A DNA stretch of 64,000 bases from NCBI RefSeq assembly GCF_014837155.1, contig NZ_JACYHA010000008.1:89135-153134 (forward strand), in the 5' to 3' direction. The notes under the pieces were generated by a model. It was not told where the DNA came from and did not search any database. It saw only the letters and a program-made list of their open reading frames with translations. This DNA comes from Litchfieldia stipae (GTDB lineage: Bacteria > Bacillota > Bacilli > Bacillales > Bacillaceae_L). This document shows positions 1-8,926 of this stretch, piece after piece; the stretch's first letter is position 1, and each line of letters opens with the position of its first letter. The translations under genes and the position numbers were made by a program.

Positions 1-347
1 TCTATTTTCGTGTCGACTGGTTTACACCTGACGGACTCGGTACTTGGGGCGACGGTCGCGCATTAATTCTTGGCACAGAGGGATATATTGAGGTAAGAAA
101 GTATATTGATATTGCACGCAGTAACACTGGCGACCACCTTTACTTAGTAAACAAAGATGGTGAGAAGCATTTTGAAGTATCAGGTCAAGTAGGCTTTCCA
201 TTCTTCGGGCAATTCATATTAGATTGTCTAAATCAAACCGAGCATGCAATGACACAAGAGCATGCGTTCAAGGCTGCCGAGTTATGTATTGAGGCACAGG
301 AACAAGCCATTATTATAGAAGCTGCAACAAGTTCTTTAAATCGGTGA
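1..347 (+). CDS. Gfo/Idh/MocA-family oxidoreductase, C-terminal part
   Basis: The reading frame is open from the window edge (first full codon at base 3) to TGA at 345-347, giving about 114 residues; the start lies outside the window. The residues, including GTEGYIEVRK and a terminal helix rich in Ala/Glu (AFKAAELCIEAQEQA), look like the C-terminal half of a Gfo/Idh/MocA-type NAD(P)-dependent sugar or inositol dehydrogenase. The Rossmann domain is not visible, so substrate cannot be judged. It converges on the sugar operon and shares a bidirectional terminator with it. The family call rests on C-terminal similarity only. Confidence 0.75.
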   Translation, partial: YFRVDWFTPDGLGTWGDGRALILGTEGYIEVRKYIDIARSNTGDHLYLVNKDGEKHFEVSGQVGFPFFGQFILDCLNQTEHAMTQEHAFKAAELCIEAQEQAIIIEAATSSLNR

Positions 348-455
348 GAACTCACTGATTACGATTACGGAACACCAATTGTTGTAATCATGAACAATTG
401 GAAATGTTTCCTTTTCATCTCTAGCTATAAGTAGATTTATCTAGACATAAAACAA

Positions 456-485
456 GGTTCTACATAAATTTAATCATGTAGAACC
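456..485. terminator. Bidirectional hairpin between convergent genes
   Basis: GGTTCTACAT at 456-465 pairs perfectly with ATGTAGAACC at 476-485 across a 10-nt loop. Short T-rich flanks lie on both sides. It sits between the oxidoreductase on the plus strand and the sugar operon on the minus strand, so it probably ends both transcripts. Confidence 0.75.
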
Positions 486-517
486 TTTCCACTGCTATCC
501 TAACCAAATATTATGGC

Positions 518-1987
518 TTAGACCAAATATTGAGCCTCATTTCCATTCTCATCAATATAATCAATCACAGTTTTATTCGTGTTAAGATTAATATACAATG
601 TACATTTCTTTTCGTCTTTCGTCCAAGATAGCTTCACTTCTTCTTTATCTGAATCTAATACACTAAACACTCCATTAAATGCAGCATATTCATTTCTGAA
701 TCTGATCAACTTTAATAGCCTTTGAACGATTTCCTTATCTAGCGACTCTTCAATTTCTTCAACGCTGAAGTTATGGCGATTTATTTCACGCCCATCACCA
801 GTTTCTCTTATTTTTTCTTCATCATTTTCACCCGCTAGTAGTCCAACATAATAGACTTGTGGAACTCCAGGTGCAAAGAACTGGATAGCCCTTGCTGCAA
901 GGTAAGCATCATCATTACAATCAAGCATGGAGTAGTATGTCCCCCTAATTTGGTGTACATCAAACCCATCCTCTGCTTTATGTTCATCAGATAAAATAAG
1001 ACTTAGATTAGACCCTCTTTCAACACATATATCCACTAATTTTCTAGCTTCTTTAGTATTTATAAGTCCATCTAAATCAGGTTTGACTGGGACCCCGTCA
1101 TGACAATCTAACATTGTAAACTGCTTTTCTGGTCGATCTTTTAAGTATGCTAACAAGGCTTCACTCGATTTGTTTGTTAATGTATCTAGAACTCGATAAG
1201 GTAAAATGAAGTCATAAATCCAGCATCCATATTCAGCTAACTTATACTGAATTGAATAATGCGAATGAACTTCTGGTAGTAATTCTATATCTAAGGAATT
1301 AGCAAGCTCCATGACCCAATCTAAGAACTTATAGATATCTGGTTCTACAAAGAAACAGCTAGTACCCAACTTTTTAATAACATATCCAACTGCATCTAAT
1401 CTCACAATTTTAATATTTTGTCTTTTGAAATTCATAAAGAACTCAGTAAATAGCTCTTTTACCTTGTCTGAGTGAACATCAAAATCGATTTGTTCCGAAG
1501 GATTCGTTTTCCCAAAGGTTGTCCAAACCTTTTCTTCTTCTCCCGTTTCTTCAATTGTAAACGTTGAATAAGGAACCTCTCTTCGTAAAAACATTTTATC
1601 TATATCTTCTTGAACAGGGTTTCCATCTTCCCAGATTTTGTCTAAGGTTATAAATAAATCTGCATACTCCGATTTCCTTCCCTTTTTTAGAAAGTCTTGA
1701 AAATAAGGGGACTGTTTGGAAATATGATTCACCATTAAATCTACTAATACATCAAAGTCTTCACCTATACGTCTGACTTCTTCCCACGTACCAAAGCTTG
1801 GATCAATGTCTAAATAAGTTAACGGTGCAAATCCTCTATCCCCAGACGAAGGAAAAGGAGGTAAGATATGTATCCCACCCTTAAATACATCAGAAAAGTG
1901 ATTTGCTAGTACCTGATGAAGGGTTTTTAAATTCCCTCCCATTGAATCTGGATAGGTAATAAGTTGTACTTGGTTTTTTACAGCCAT
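518..1987 (-). CDS. gtfA: Sucrose phosphorylase (GH13_18)
   Basis: Cytoplasmic GH13 subfamily 18 enzyme, 489 aa, the normal family length. Known family reaction: sucrose plus phosphate gives glucose 1-phosphate plus fructose. Expected catalytic residues are visible: nucleophile Asp198 in RLDAVGY, acid/base Glu239 in LLPEVHSHY, and the stabilising Asp297 in DCHDG. The start ATG has GGAGG eight bases upstream, and this site overlaps the end of the kinase gene, so the two are translationally close. It is the last gene of the operon. The PfkB kinase next door would phosphorylate the released fructose. Other GH13_18 members act on sucrose 6-phosphate, glucosylglycerol or glucosylglycerate; the absence of a PTS and presence of an ABC importer favours free sucrose. 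Confidence 0.85.
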   Translation of the reverse strand: MAVKNQVQLITYPDSMGGNLKTLHQVLANHFSDVFKGGIHILPPFPSSGDRGFAPLTYLDIDPSFGTWEEVRRIGEDFDVLVDLMVNHISKQSPYFQDFLKKGRKSEYADLFITLDKIWEDGNPVQEDIDKMFLRREVPYSTFTIEETGEEEKVWTTFGKTNPSEQIDFDVHSDKVKELFTEFFMNFKRQNIKIVRLDAVGYVIKKLGTSCFFVEPDIYKFLDWVMELANSLDIELLPEVHSHYSIQYKLAEYGCWIYDFILPYRVLDTLTNKSSEALLAYLKDRPEKQFTMLDCHDGVPVKPDLDGLINTKEARKLVDICVERGSNLSLILSDEHKAEDGFDVHQIRGTYYSMLDCNDDAYLAARAIQFFAPGVPQVYYVGLLAGENDEEKIRETGDGREINRHNFSVEEIEESLDKEIVQRLLKLIRFRNEYAAFNGVFSVLDSDKEEVKLSWTKDEKKCTLYINLNTNKTVIDYIDENGNEAQYLV

Positions 1988-1990
1988 CGA

Positions 1991-2956
1991 TTATACCTCC
2001 GACCATTGATATAGATTTTTTATTTCTTCAAGTGACGGTAATTCTACTACAGCACCTGTGTATTGTAATTTAAAGGCACTAACGGCAAAGCCCAATTTTA
2101 ACGCCTCTTTTATGGTATGTCCTTTAATTAAAGCAGCATAAAATCCAGACCAAAACGCATCTCCTGCACCAGTTGTATCAACTACATTAGTTGCAAACGT
2201 CTTGAAACGATGTACCTCTTGACCATTTGACACAATAGCACCATCTTTACCTAATGTCATAATGACAAGTTTTGCTCCCAGCTCTAGAAATTTACGTACT
2301 TGATTTTCAACGGTGTCTTTACCAAACAATCTCTCTGCGTCATCCTCCGAAGGTTTGACAATATCGACCCTGCTAATGATTTCTTTCACATAATCAATAC
2401 CATTCTCACCCTTTTGCCATATCATTGGGTGATAGTTTGGATCAAAGCCTACAAGTAAGTTGTTTTTTTCTGCACTTTCCAATACTTTTTCTATCGTGTC
2501 TCGTACTGGTGTTCTTGAAATTGGCCAGCAAGAGAAATGGACGACTTTAGAGTTGATTAATGCCTGTTCAATTTCTGTTGTATAAGATAAATGGTAATCT
2601 GCTTCTCGATAAAAAATCGGAACTGGAGATCCCTTACTCTTATTTACTAACACCATACTAGTAGCATATTCTACTGTCTGTACACATTTCGTGTCTATTC
2701 TAGCTACTTTTAATTCATTTATAAGAAACGAGCCTAAAGTATCTCTTCCAACAGATGAAGCCACTAGAGAGTTAATTCCTAATTTTTTTACATTCATTGC
2801 AATATTAGACGGGGAACCACCAAAATACTTTTTATATGAACTAGTTTCATGTTCATCATTATAGTCGTCTGATATCATATCAATGAGAAGTTCGCCTATG
2901 GTTAAGATATCATTCTCTTTATTCTGGAATTCTAATTTGTTGTCAAAGTGAAACAT
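1991..2956 (-). CDS. PfkB-family carbohydrate kinase, probable fructokinase
   Basis: About 321 aa ribokinase/PfkB-fold sugar kinase. The N-terminal GGSPSNIAMN motif and the C-terminal DTTGAGDAFWSGF signature with the catalytic Asp (residue 266 from this start) are both present. A TTG at 2971 gives a 5-residue extension, but ATG at 2956 is preferred because GGGGG lies about eight bases before it, inside that extension. It lies between alpha-glucosidase and sucrose phosphorylase, so fructose is the likely substrate. IolC-like or other PfkB activities cannot be excluded from sequence. A terminator-like hairpin immediately upstream may reduce its expression relative to the transporter genes. Confidence 0.8.
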   Translation of the reverse strand: MFHFDNKLEFQNKENDILTIGELLIDMISDDYNDEHETSSYKKYFGGSPSNIAMNVKKLGINSLVASSVGRDTLGSFLINELKVARIDTKCVQTVEYATSMVLVNKSKGSPVPIFYREADYHLSYTTEIEQALINSKVVHFSCWPISRTPVRDTIEKVLESAEKNNLLVGFDPNYHPMIWQKGENGIDYVKEIISRVDIVKPSEDDAERLFGKDTVENQVRKFLELGAKLVIMTLGKDGAIVSNGQEVHRFKTFATNVVDTTGAGDAFWSGFYAALIKGHTIKEALKLGFAVSAFKLQYTGAVVELPSLEEIKNLYQWSEV

Positions 2957-2970
2957 AGTGCTTTCCCCCA

Positions 2971-3000
2971 AAAAAAGGGATAGAATAAAGCCCCTATCCC
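2971..3000 (-). terminator. Intra-operon terminator/attenuator hairpin
   Basis: On the minus strand GGGATAG (3000-2994) pairs with CTATCCC (2983-2977) across a 10-nt loop and is followed directly by a run of T. It lies between the alpha-glucosidase stop and the kinase ribosome binding site, so part of the operon transcript probably ends here. Confidence 0.7.
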
Positions 3001-3018
3001 TTGATTATGATTTCGCTA

Positions 3019-4692
3019 TTAAATACGATAGACTCTTGTTTCAAATGGCTTTAATTCTAACTTATTTGTTGGTTCATGATTTGAAACATGATAATTAGAT
3101 AAGAGTAAGCCTTTGCTTTCAACGAAGAATGGTAAAGCCTCATTCCATGTAGCGTCCTCATCTGTTAGATTTGAGAAAATCACCATTTTTTCATGATCTA
3201 ATGTACGAGTATAAGCATATACTTGTGGGTGATCATCCAAGATGAGATCGTAACTTCCATAAGTAAATACATTATTTTCTTTTTTGATTTTTATCATTTT
3301 TTTATAGAAATTAAGAATAGAATCTGTATCTTTAAGTTGTGCCTCTACATTAATTGTCTTGTAATTGTTATTAATCCCTAACCATGGAGAACCATTTGTA
3401 AAGCCAGCATTTTTTTCTGAAGACCATTGCATTGGCGTTCTAGAATTGTCACGGCTTGATGCCCAAATCACCTTCATGATTTCCTCATGTGAAACACCTT
3501 CATTACGTTTAAAACGATACATATTCTTATCTGCTACATCATTGTAATCGTCAATCGAATTAAATTTAACATTCGTCATTCCTATTTCTTGCCCTTGATA
3601 AATAAACGGAGTACCCTGCATCAGAAAATACATCGCTGCTAATGCTGTTGAACTTTCATACCAAAATGTCTTATCATCACCCCATGTTGAAACTCTACGG
3701 GGTTGGTCATGATTCTCTATAAAAAGAGCATTCCAACCGTTATTCTCCAATGCCTTTTGCCATTTGGTTAACGTTGACTTTAAGCCAATAATATCAAGTG
3801 ACTCATCATCTTCAGCGTTCCATAAGTTTAAATGTTCAAATTGGAACACCATATTAAACTTACCTTTTTCTTCACCAATCCACTCTTCAAGATCCTCTTT
3901 ATTCTCAACCTTCACACCATTTGCTTCACCGACAGTCATAATGTCGTATTTTGCAAAGGTTTGCTCTTTTAGTTCCTGAAGATATTCATGAATTCCCTTT
4001 ACATTCATATGTTTATCAAAGGAAGGGACATATGATAATCCTTTAGGATTTGGCATATCCTCTAAGCCTTCTTCTTTGTTTATATGACTTATTGCATCAA
4101 CACGGAATCCATCAATTCCTTTATCCAGCCACCAATTAATCATTTCATACAGGGCAGAACGAACTTCTTGATTTCTCCAGTTAAGATCAGGTTGCTTTGT
4201 CGAAAAGATATGCATATAATACTGATCAGTATTTTCATCATATTGCCAAGCTGATCCACTAAAAATACTCTCCCAGTTATTAGGCTCTTTTCCATCCTTA
4301 CCGTCACGCCAGATATACCAATCACGCTTAGGATTGTCTTTTGAAGATCGAGATTCAATAAACCATTGATGCTCATCACTTGTATGATTTATGACAAGGT
4401 CGATAATTAACTTCATTCCTCTGTCATGAACTTCCTTTAATAATTGGTCAAAGTCAGCCATTGTTCCAAACTCTGCCATAATATCTTGGTAGTCACTAAT
4501 ATCATATCCATTATCATCATTGGGAGAGCTATAAACAGGACAAATCCAAATTACATCAATCCCCAAATCTTTAATATAATCCAATTTAGAGATAATCCCT
4601 TGAATATCACCTATTCCATCTCCATTTGAATCCATGAAACTACGTGGATAGATTTGATATGCTACAGCTTCTTTCCACCATACTTTATTCAT
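3019..4692 (-). CDS. malL: GH13_31 alpha-glucosidase (oligo-1,6-glucosidase/maltase type)
   Basis: Cytoplasmic alpha-glucosidase, 557 aa, the usual length. The (beta/alpha)8 catalytic residues are visible: Asp199 in GFRVDAIS (nucleophile), Glu256 in TVGEAN (acid/base) and Asp329 in IENHDQ. The residue after the nucleophile is Ala200; oligo-1,6-glucosidases usually carry Val there, while alpha-1,4-preferring relatives carry Thr or Ala, so this copy may favour alpha-1,4 links or have broad specificity (inference). GGAGAG precedes the ATG. It would hydrolyse imported alpha-glucosides alongside sucrose phosphorylase. Trehalose-6-phosphate hydrolase is a related alternative but no trehalose genes are nearby. 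Confidence 0.87.
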   Translation of the reverse strand: MNKVWWKEAVAYQIYPRSFMDSNGDGIGDIQGIISKLDYIKDLGIDVIWICPVYSSPNDDNGYDISDYQDIMAEFGTMADFDQLLKEVHDRGMKLIIDLVINHTSDEHQWFIESRSSKDNPKRDWYIWRDGKDGKEPNNWESIFSGSAWQYDENTDQYYMHIFSTKQPDLNWRNQEVRSALYEMINWWLDKGIDGFRVDAISHINKEEGLEDMPNPKGLSYVPSFDKHMNVKGIHEYLQELKEQTFAKYDIMTVGEANGVKVENKEDLEEWIGEEKGKFNMVFQFEHLNLWNAEDDESLDIIGLKSTLTKWQKALENNGWNALFIENHDQPRRVSTWGDDKTFWYESSTALAAMYFLMQGTPFIYQGQEIGMTNVKFNSIDDYNDVADKNMYRFKRNEGVSHEEIMKVIWASSRDNSRTPMQWSSEKNAGFTNGSPWLGINNNYKTINVEAQLKDTDSILNFYKKMIKIKKENNVFTYGSYDLILDDHPQVYAYTRTLDHEKMVIFSNLTDEDATWNEALPFFVESKGLLLSNYHVSNHEPTNKLELKPFETRVYRI

Positions 4693-4732
4693 AATTACTC
4701 TCCTTATCTTGTGCTATAAATTTTGTTAACTC

Positions 4733-5434
4733 TTAACCTACATCCCCATTCAATTCTCCCGAAATGACACGCAAATACAATTTGTAAAAGATTGAAAATG
4801 AAAGAAAAGCAAGTAAGGAGATAGAAAAAAACAGTGTAACAAATAGCGGAGCTACTAAACTTCCATAAATAAACAACACATTAATGACAAAAATCATTAA
4901 TGTTAACAGCGGTTTTCCAATCGTAGTCACGAAAGCCATACGCAATAATCTAACTAGTTTTAGTTGAAAATGGCTCATAATCGAAAAAACGTTAATCGTC
5001 ACTACATAGAGCAATATACCAAATACACAAAAAGCAAAAAATAATATTGTATTTTCCGTTTGATAATATAAAAGATTGCTTAACCAAACGCACCATATCA
5101 CAGTTAGAATCAAACCAACCAATACACTATTTCGATAATTTTCACGGTAATAGAGTAAATATTGTTTCACAAGAGGACGATCTTTATCTTTAATCATCCA
5201 ATCTCTTACAGAAGCAAATAACGCCGTAGTAGCAGGGAAAAATACAAATGGTGCTAAAATACCAATAGGGATGATCAAATGTAACAAGCTAGTAGATTGT
5301 AGACCGTATTTTATCACAACAATAAGTAGAACAATCGGAAGGTTACATAGGATCCACAGTATATTTGAAACCGAAAAACGCATAATCCATTCACTTAACC
5401 GGTGAAAACCGCCTATAATTCCTGTATTCCCCAT
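4733..5434 (-). CDS. YesL-like DUF624 membrane protein
   Basis: Predicted integral membrane protein of 233 aa with about five hydrophobic segments. The N-terminal GGFHRLSEWIMRFSVSNILW stretch is typical of the DUF624/YesL family. Such proteins are frequently encoded within carbohydrate ABC-transporter operons of Bacillales, but their biochemical role is unknown. It has a strong GGAGGG ribosome binding site and lies between the permease pair and the glycosidase, so it is co-transcribed with them. A role in assembly or control of the importer is only an inference from context. Confidence 0.8.
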   Translation of the reverse strand: MGNTGIIGGFHRLSEWIMRFSVSNILWILCNLPIVLLIVVIKYGLQSTSLLHLIIPIGILAPFVFFPATTALFASVRDWMIKDKDRPLVKQYLLYYRENYRNSVLVGLILTVIWCVWLSNLLYYQTENTILFFAFCVFGILLYVVTINVFSIMSHFQLKLVRLLRMAFVTTIGKPLLTLMIFVINVLFIYGSLVAPLFVTLFFSISLLAFLSFSIFYKLYLRVISGELNGDVG

Positions 5435-5473
5435 ATAATCCCTCCTTACTTTGCTTTTTTACCAATCTTTCAC

Positions 5474-6292
5474 CTATTTCACAGCACCTTCAGAAACACC
5501 TTCGATTATTTGCTTTTGAGCAAAGAAGTAACCTACAATAACAGGAATGATGGCAAGTGTTAGACCTGCTAATGCTAAATGCCATTGTTTAGTATATTGT
5601 CCAAAGAAAAAGAACATCTTCAAAGGAATAGTTGCAGTATCTTGCCCTAAAACGAGAGATGGCAATAGATAATCATTCCAAATCCAAATCGTATTGAGGA
5701 TAGCTACCGTTACAGAAATTGGTTTCAATAACGGGAAGATAATAAGTGTAAACACTTGAAATTTATTCGCACCATCAATTGTTGCCGCTTCATCAAGAGA
5801 ATTAGATATCCCAGTCATCGCACCATGATATAAGAAGATAGATAAGCTACATCCAAATCCTAAATACATAAACATTAGTCCTACTGGATTTAACATATCC
5901 ACTTTTCCAAACATTGAAACAAGCGGTATCATAACTGATTGGAACGGGATCAACATTGCAGCAACAAAGATCAATAAGATGAATCCACTTAACTTACTTT
6001 TATTTCGCGCCAGAGCATAACCAGCCATAGACGAAAAGAAAATAATAATTGAAATACTAATTACTGTAATAAGTAAGGAGTAAAAAAGGGAGTTTAAAAA
6101 ATCCAGTTCATGGAAGGCTTCCACAAAGTTTGAGAAATCCAACGCTTCTGGTAAACCTAAAACACCCATAAAAATTTCTTTTTTTGATTTAAAAGCATTA
6201 ACAATCATTAGATAAAAAGGAGATAGCCATATTAATCCAAGCAATATCGCTAATATTTCTATAATGTACATATTACGTTTCTGCTTCTTCAT
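5474..6292 (-). CDS. Carbohydrate ABC transporter permease (MalG/MsmG type)
   Basis: Permease of 272 aa with about six transmembrane helices, of the CUT1 sugar-importer family. The EAA loop is seen as DEAATIDGANKFQVFTLIIF, the contact site for the ATPase. It begins N-terminally with a basic stretch followed by a long helix, and the ATG overlaps the stop of the upstream permease by one base, indicating translational coupling. Together with the neighbouring permease it forms the membrane channel for an alpha-glucoside or sucrose importer. Confidence 0.9.
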   Translation of the reverse strand: MKKQKRNMYIIEILAILLGLIWLSPFYLMIVNAFKSKKEIFMGVLGLPEALDFSNFVEAFHELDFLNSLFYSLLITVISISIIIFFSSMAGYALARNKSKLSGFILLIFVAAMLIPFQSVMIPLVSMFGKVDMLNPVGLMFMYLGFGCSLSIFLYHGAMTGISNSLDEAATIDGANKFQVFTLIIFPLLKPISVTVAILNTIWIWNDYLLPSLVLGQDTATIPLKMFFFFGQYTKQWHLALAGLTLAIIPVIVGYFFAQKQIIEGVSEGAVK

Positions 6293-7152
6293 TACATGTC
6301 CACCTCTCTCTTTTTATTGTAATAAACTTGAGTTAATGCAATGATTGCAATAATAACAAAGAATATAATTGCTTTCGCCTGACCATACGCCAACTGATTT
6401 TGTGAATATGCTGTTCTTACGATTTCCATAGCCACCATTTGAGTGGAATCAAAAGGGCCACCATTTGTTAGAGATAGGTTTTGATCGTAGATTTTAAATG
6501 ATGATGACAATGTTAAAAACATACTTACAGTGAAAGCTGGTGCTACTAGAGGAAAAATAATATTTTTAAAACGTTGGAAACTATTAGCTCCATCCATATC
6601 TGCTGCCTCAATAAGCTCATTAGGGATATTTTGTAAATATGCGATATAAATTATCATAATATATCCAGCCATTTGCCAGCATGTTAAGATAACCATTCCC
6701 CAAAAACCTGTAGTTGTTGTTGCTAACCAACCTTGAAGTGCTGGTATTCCTAATATTTGTCCAATATTTCCAAACACATTTACAAAAATAAACTGCCAGA
6801 TAAAACCTAGGATAAGACCGCCAATTAAATTCGGCATAAAAAAGATCGTTCTTAAGAAGTTACTAGATTTCAACTTTCGAGTGACAAGAACAGCTAAACC
6901 CAATCCTAAGGCATTTAACAAAATAACAGTTACTACTGAAAATTTCACTGTAAACCAGATAGAATTTAAAAAGCCTGTATCATTAAATAGTTTCATATAA
7001 TGGTCTAAACCAACGAATTTCGTGACACTTAAACCATTCCAATCTGTAAAAGAATAGTAAGTACCTAATAATAAAGGGCCGATAATGACAATACCTAAAG
7101 CCAAGAACACTGGTGTTAGGAATAACCAAAATGTCAGGTCTCGATTCTTCAC
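6292..7152 (-). CDS. Carbohydrate ABC transporter permease (MalF/MsmF type)
   Basis: Permease of about 286 aa with six or so transmembrane helices and an EAA loop (IEAADMDGANSFQRFKNIIF). A longer frame reaches TTG at 7218, but that lies in a hairpin and has no ribosome binding site. GTG at 7152 is preceded by GGGAGG with a 7-base gap and gives the compact N-terminus MKNRDLTFWLF that is normal in this family, so it is chosen. It partners the MalG-type permease and the binding lipoprotein. No ATPase gene is present in the operon. Confidence 0.88.
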   Translation of the reverse strand: MKNRDLTFWLFLTPVFLALGIVIIGPLLLGTYYSFTDWNGLSVTKFVGLDHYMKLFNDTGFLNSIWFTVKFSVVTVILLNALGLGLAVLVTRKLKSSNFLRTIFFMPNLIGGLILGFIWQFIFVNVFGNIGQILGIPALQGWLATTTTGFWGMVILTCWQMAGYIMIIYIAYLQNIPNELIEAADMDGANSFQRFKNIIFPLVAPAFTVSMFLTLSSSFKIYDQNLSLTNGGPFDSTQMVAMEIVRTAYSQNQLAYGQAKAIIFFVIIAIIALTQVYYNKKREVDM

Positions 7153-7215
7153 AATAACGCCTCCCATATCGATTCTTGCATCCTCATTATTGAGGAAGCT
7201 TTCGTTTAAAGTAAT

Positions 7216-7250
7216 CAAGCTAACAAAGACACTAAATCTTTGTTAGCTTG
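7216..7250 (-). promoter_or_regulatory. Perfect 14-bp stem-loop between binding-protein and permease genes
   Basis: CAAGCTAACAAAGA at 7216-7229 pairs with TCTTTGTTAGCTTG at 7237-7250 across 7 nt. It sits directly after the binding-protein gene and lacks a long T tail. Such hairpins are known in sugar ABC operons to stabilise the upstream mRNA or reduce read-through, giving more binding protein than permease. Confidence 0.7.
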
Positions 7251-7261
7251 TCTTTAACTAA

Positions 7262-8557
7262 TTAATTCCTTGGCTCTTCCCATTTCTTAATAGAATCGCT
7301 TATTACTTCTTCCCATGACATTTCATTAGCAATGTACTTCTGCATGTTTGCACCTAAAATGTCTCCCCAAGCATTACTTGGATAACCTGCAAATACCCAT
7401 CCTACAGTATTTCCATTTGATGAATACTCATAAATATCCTTTGATAGAGGGTCAGCGATTTTACTTACATCATATCCTTCATATGCAGGAATGAAATTAA
7501 ATTCTGACACAACAGTATCCTTACCAACTTCTGATGTATTCATCCAATCAAGGAAGTCTTTCGCAGCTTGAATTGTTTCTTCATCTTTATTCTTATTTAC
7601 AGCCCAATAGTTTGGAACTCCAACAGGAATACTTCCTTCAAAACCTTCAACAGGGATTGTTAATACACCAATATTTTGCGCTAATTCAGGATCCATTTGC
7701 TCAATTGATGGAAATACCCAGTTCCCTTGTTGAATCATTGCCACCTGCTCTAATGAGAAATATTGCTCAACTTGTTGTGAATAATCAATATTTAATGTCG
7801 GTTGAACTGAATATTCAACTTGAAGATCTAGCATTCTCTTCAGTTCATCACCTCTTTGAAATTCAACTGTTTTAGCATTATAAGCTTCTAACACATTATC
7901 ATTAAATTCTGGTGCTAAATATACATTCGCTAAGTGATTACCAATAACCCATTTCTCTTTTGCTGCTAGAGCAAAAACAGCTTCAATTCCTAAATCAGCT
8001 TTCTTACTATCTAACGTTTCTACAGCTTTCTGAAGATCATCAAAAGACTTGATTGTTGTTGGATCAATACCTGCCTCTTCAAACATTGCTTTATTATAGA
8101 TGAGCCCATATCCTTCTTGATTATACGGTAATCCCAGGATTTGCTCTCCTTCAGTTACAGCATCAAGAGTACCATCAAAAGCAAGTTTTGCAGATTCTGT
8201 ATCAGAAAGATCTGCTAAATAATCTTTGAATTGCTCAGCTTCAGACGGTCCTGAAATACTGAAGATTTCTGGCTCGTCACCAGATGCAAATTTTGTTTTT
8301 AGAGACCCTAAGTAATCTGTTCCTCCACCTACAGCCGTAAATTTAATATCTATGTTTGGATTTTCTTTTTCATATTCTTTAACCATTTCTTCAAATTGAG
8401 ATTTTATTTCAACTTTCCCTTGGTATACTTCAAGTGTAATTTTATCTCCGTTTGAAGCGCCCGAATCTGAACTACCATCAGAACTTGAACCACAGCCTGC
8501 TAAAAGAACACTTGATGCAATGATTCCTGTCGTTAATATTGAAAAGATCTTTTTCAT
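7262..8557 (-). CDS. Carbohydrate ABC transporter substrate-binding lipoprotein
   Basis: Extracellular solute-binding protein of family 1, 431 aa. The signal peptide ends in the lipobox LLAGC (Cys about residue 22), followed by a Ser/Gly-rich linker, so the mature protein should be membrane-anchored on the outside. The body is of the MalE/MsmE type. It is the first gene of the operon, directly behind the LacI-type promoter region. Neighbouring sucrose phosphorylase and alpha-glucosidase suggest sucrose or small alpha-glucosides as ligand; sequence alone does not fix the ligand. Confidence 0.92.
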   Translation of the reverse strand: MKKIFSILTTGIIASSVLLAGCGSSSDGSSDSGASNGDKITLEVYQGKVEIKSQFEEMVKEYEKENPNIDIKFTAVGGGTDYLGSLKTKFASGDEPEIFSISGPSEAEQFKDYLADLSDTESAKLAFDGTLDAVTEGEQILGLPYNQEGYGLIYNKAMFEEAGIDPTTIKSFDDLQKAVETLDSKKADLGIEAVFALAAKEKWVIGNHLANVYLAPEFNDNVLEAYNAKTVEFQRGDELKRMLDLQVEYSVQPTLNIDYSQQVEQYFSLEQVAMIQQGNWVFPSIEQMDPELAQNIGVLTIPVEGFEGSIPVGVPNYWAVNKNKDEETIQAAKDFLDWMNTSEVGKDTVVSEFNFIPAYEGYDVSKIADPLSKDIYEYSSNGNTVGWVFAGYPSNAWGDILGANMQKYIANEMSWEEVISDSIKKWEEPRN

Positions 8558-8593
8558 TATTGTAAATCCTCCCTTTAAGTAAAAATGTTAAGT

Positions 8594-8657
8594 AAACGCT
8601 TTAGTAAATGCTTACATTACGAATGTTACTATGCTATGATATATATGTCAAACGTTT
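8594..8657 (-). promoter_or_regulatory. Sugar operon promoter with overlapping LacI-type operators
   Basis: On the minus strand a -35 TTGACA (8651-8646) is followed after exactly 17 bases by TAACAT (8628-8623). The palindrome AAACGTTT (8650-8657) overlaps the -35, and AAACGCTTT (8594-8602), also CG-centred, lies downstream of the -10. Both resemble operators of LacI/CcpA-family proteins; a full cre consensus is not met. The rest of the 369-bp gene-free stretch to 8926 holds a further dyad and a TATAAT at 8861-8866 that may serve the divergent regulator gene. Confidence 0.65.
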
Positions 8658-8793
8658 TCATAAATTATTCATTTTTTCTTTTTTTTAATAAAATAATTAA
8701 AAATTTTGTGTAACAACAGGGTGTAAAATAGACGTTTAGAGGTTGTTATTAACCATTTTCCATAAAATATCAATAAAATCCCTCAAAAAATCA

Positions 8794-8811
8794 TGTGGTA
8801 AGGTTACCACA
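8794..8811. promoter_or_regulatory. 18-bp dyad in the divergent control region
   Basis: TGTGGTAA and TTACCACA are perfect inverted arms around a GG spacer. The element lies between the two divergent promoters, about 50 bases upstream of the TATAAT for the LacI-type gene. It differs from CG-centred LacI operators, so the binding protein is unknown. Confidence 0.5.
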
Positions 8812-8926
8812 CATTGGCGAACGTTCTTTAATTCTGTTAAGTGATTCATTGTATTTCAGTTATAATACGATGTATATACTAGTAAATTTGATTCTTATAT
8901 TGTGTTTATAAAAAGGAGTTGATCCT

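Noticed and set aside
8646..8660. Full CcpA cre site at the sugar promoter
   Set aside because: The sequence around AAACGTTTTCA fits only the right half of the cre consensus; it is kept as a LacI-type operator candidate.
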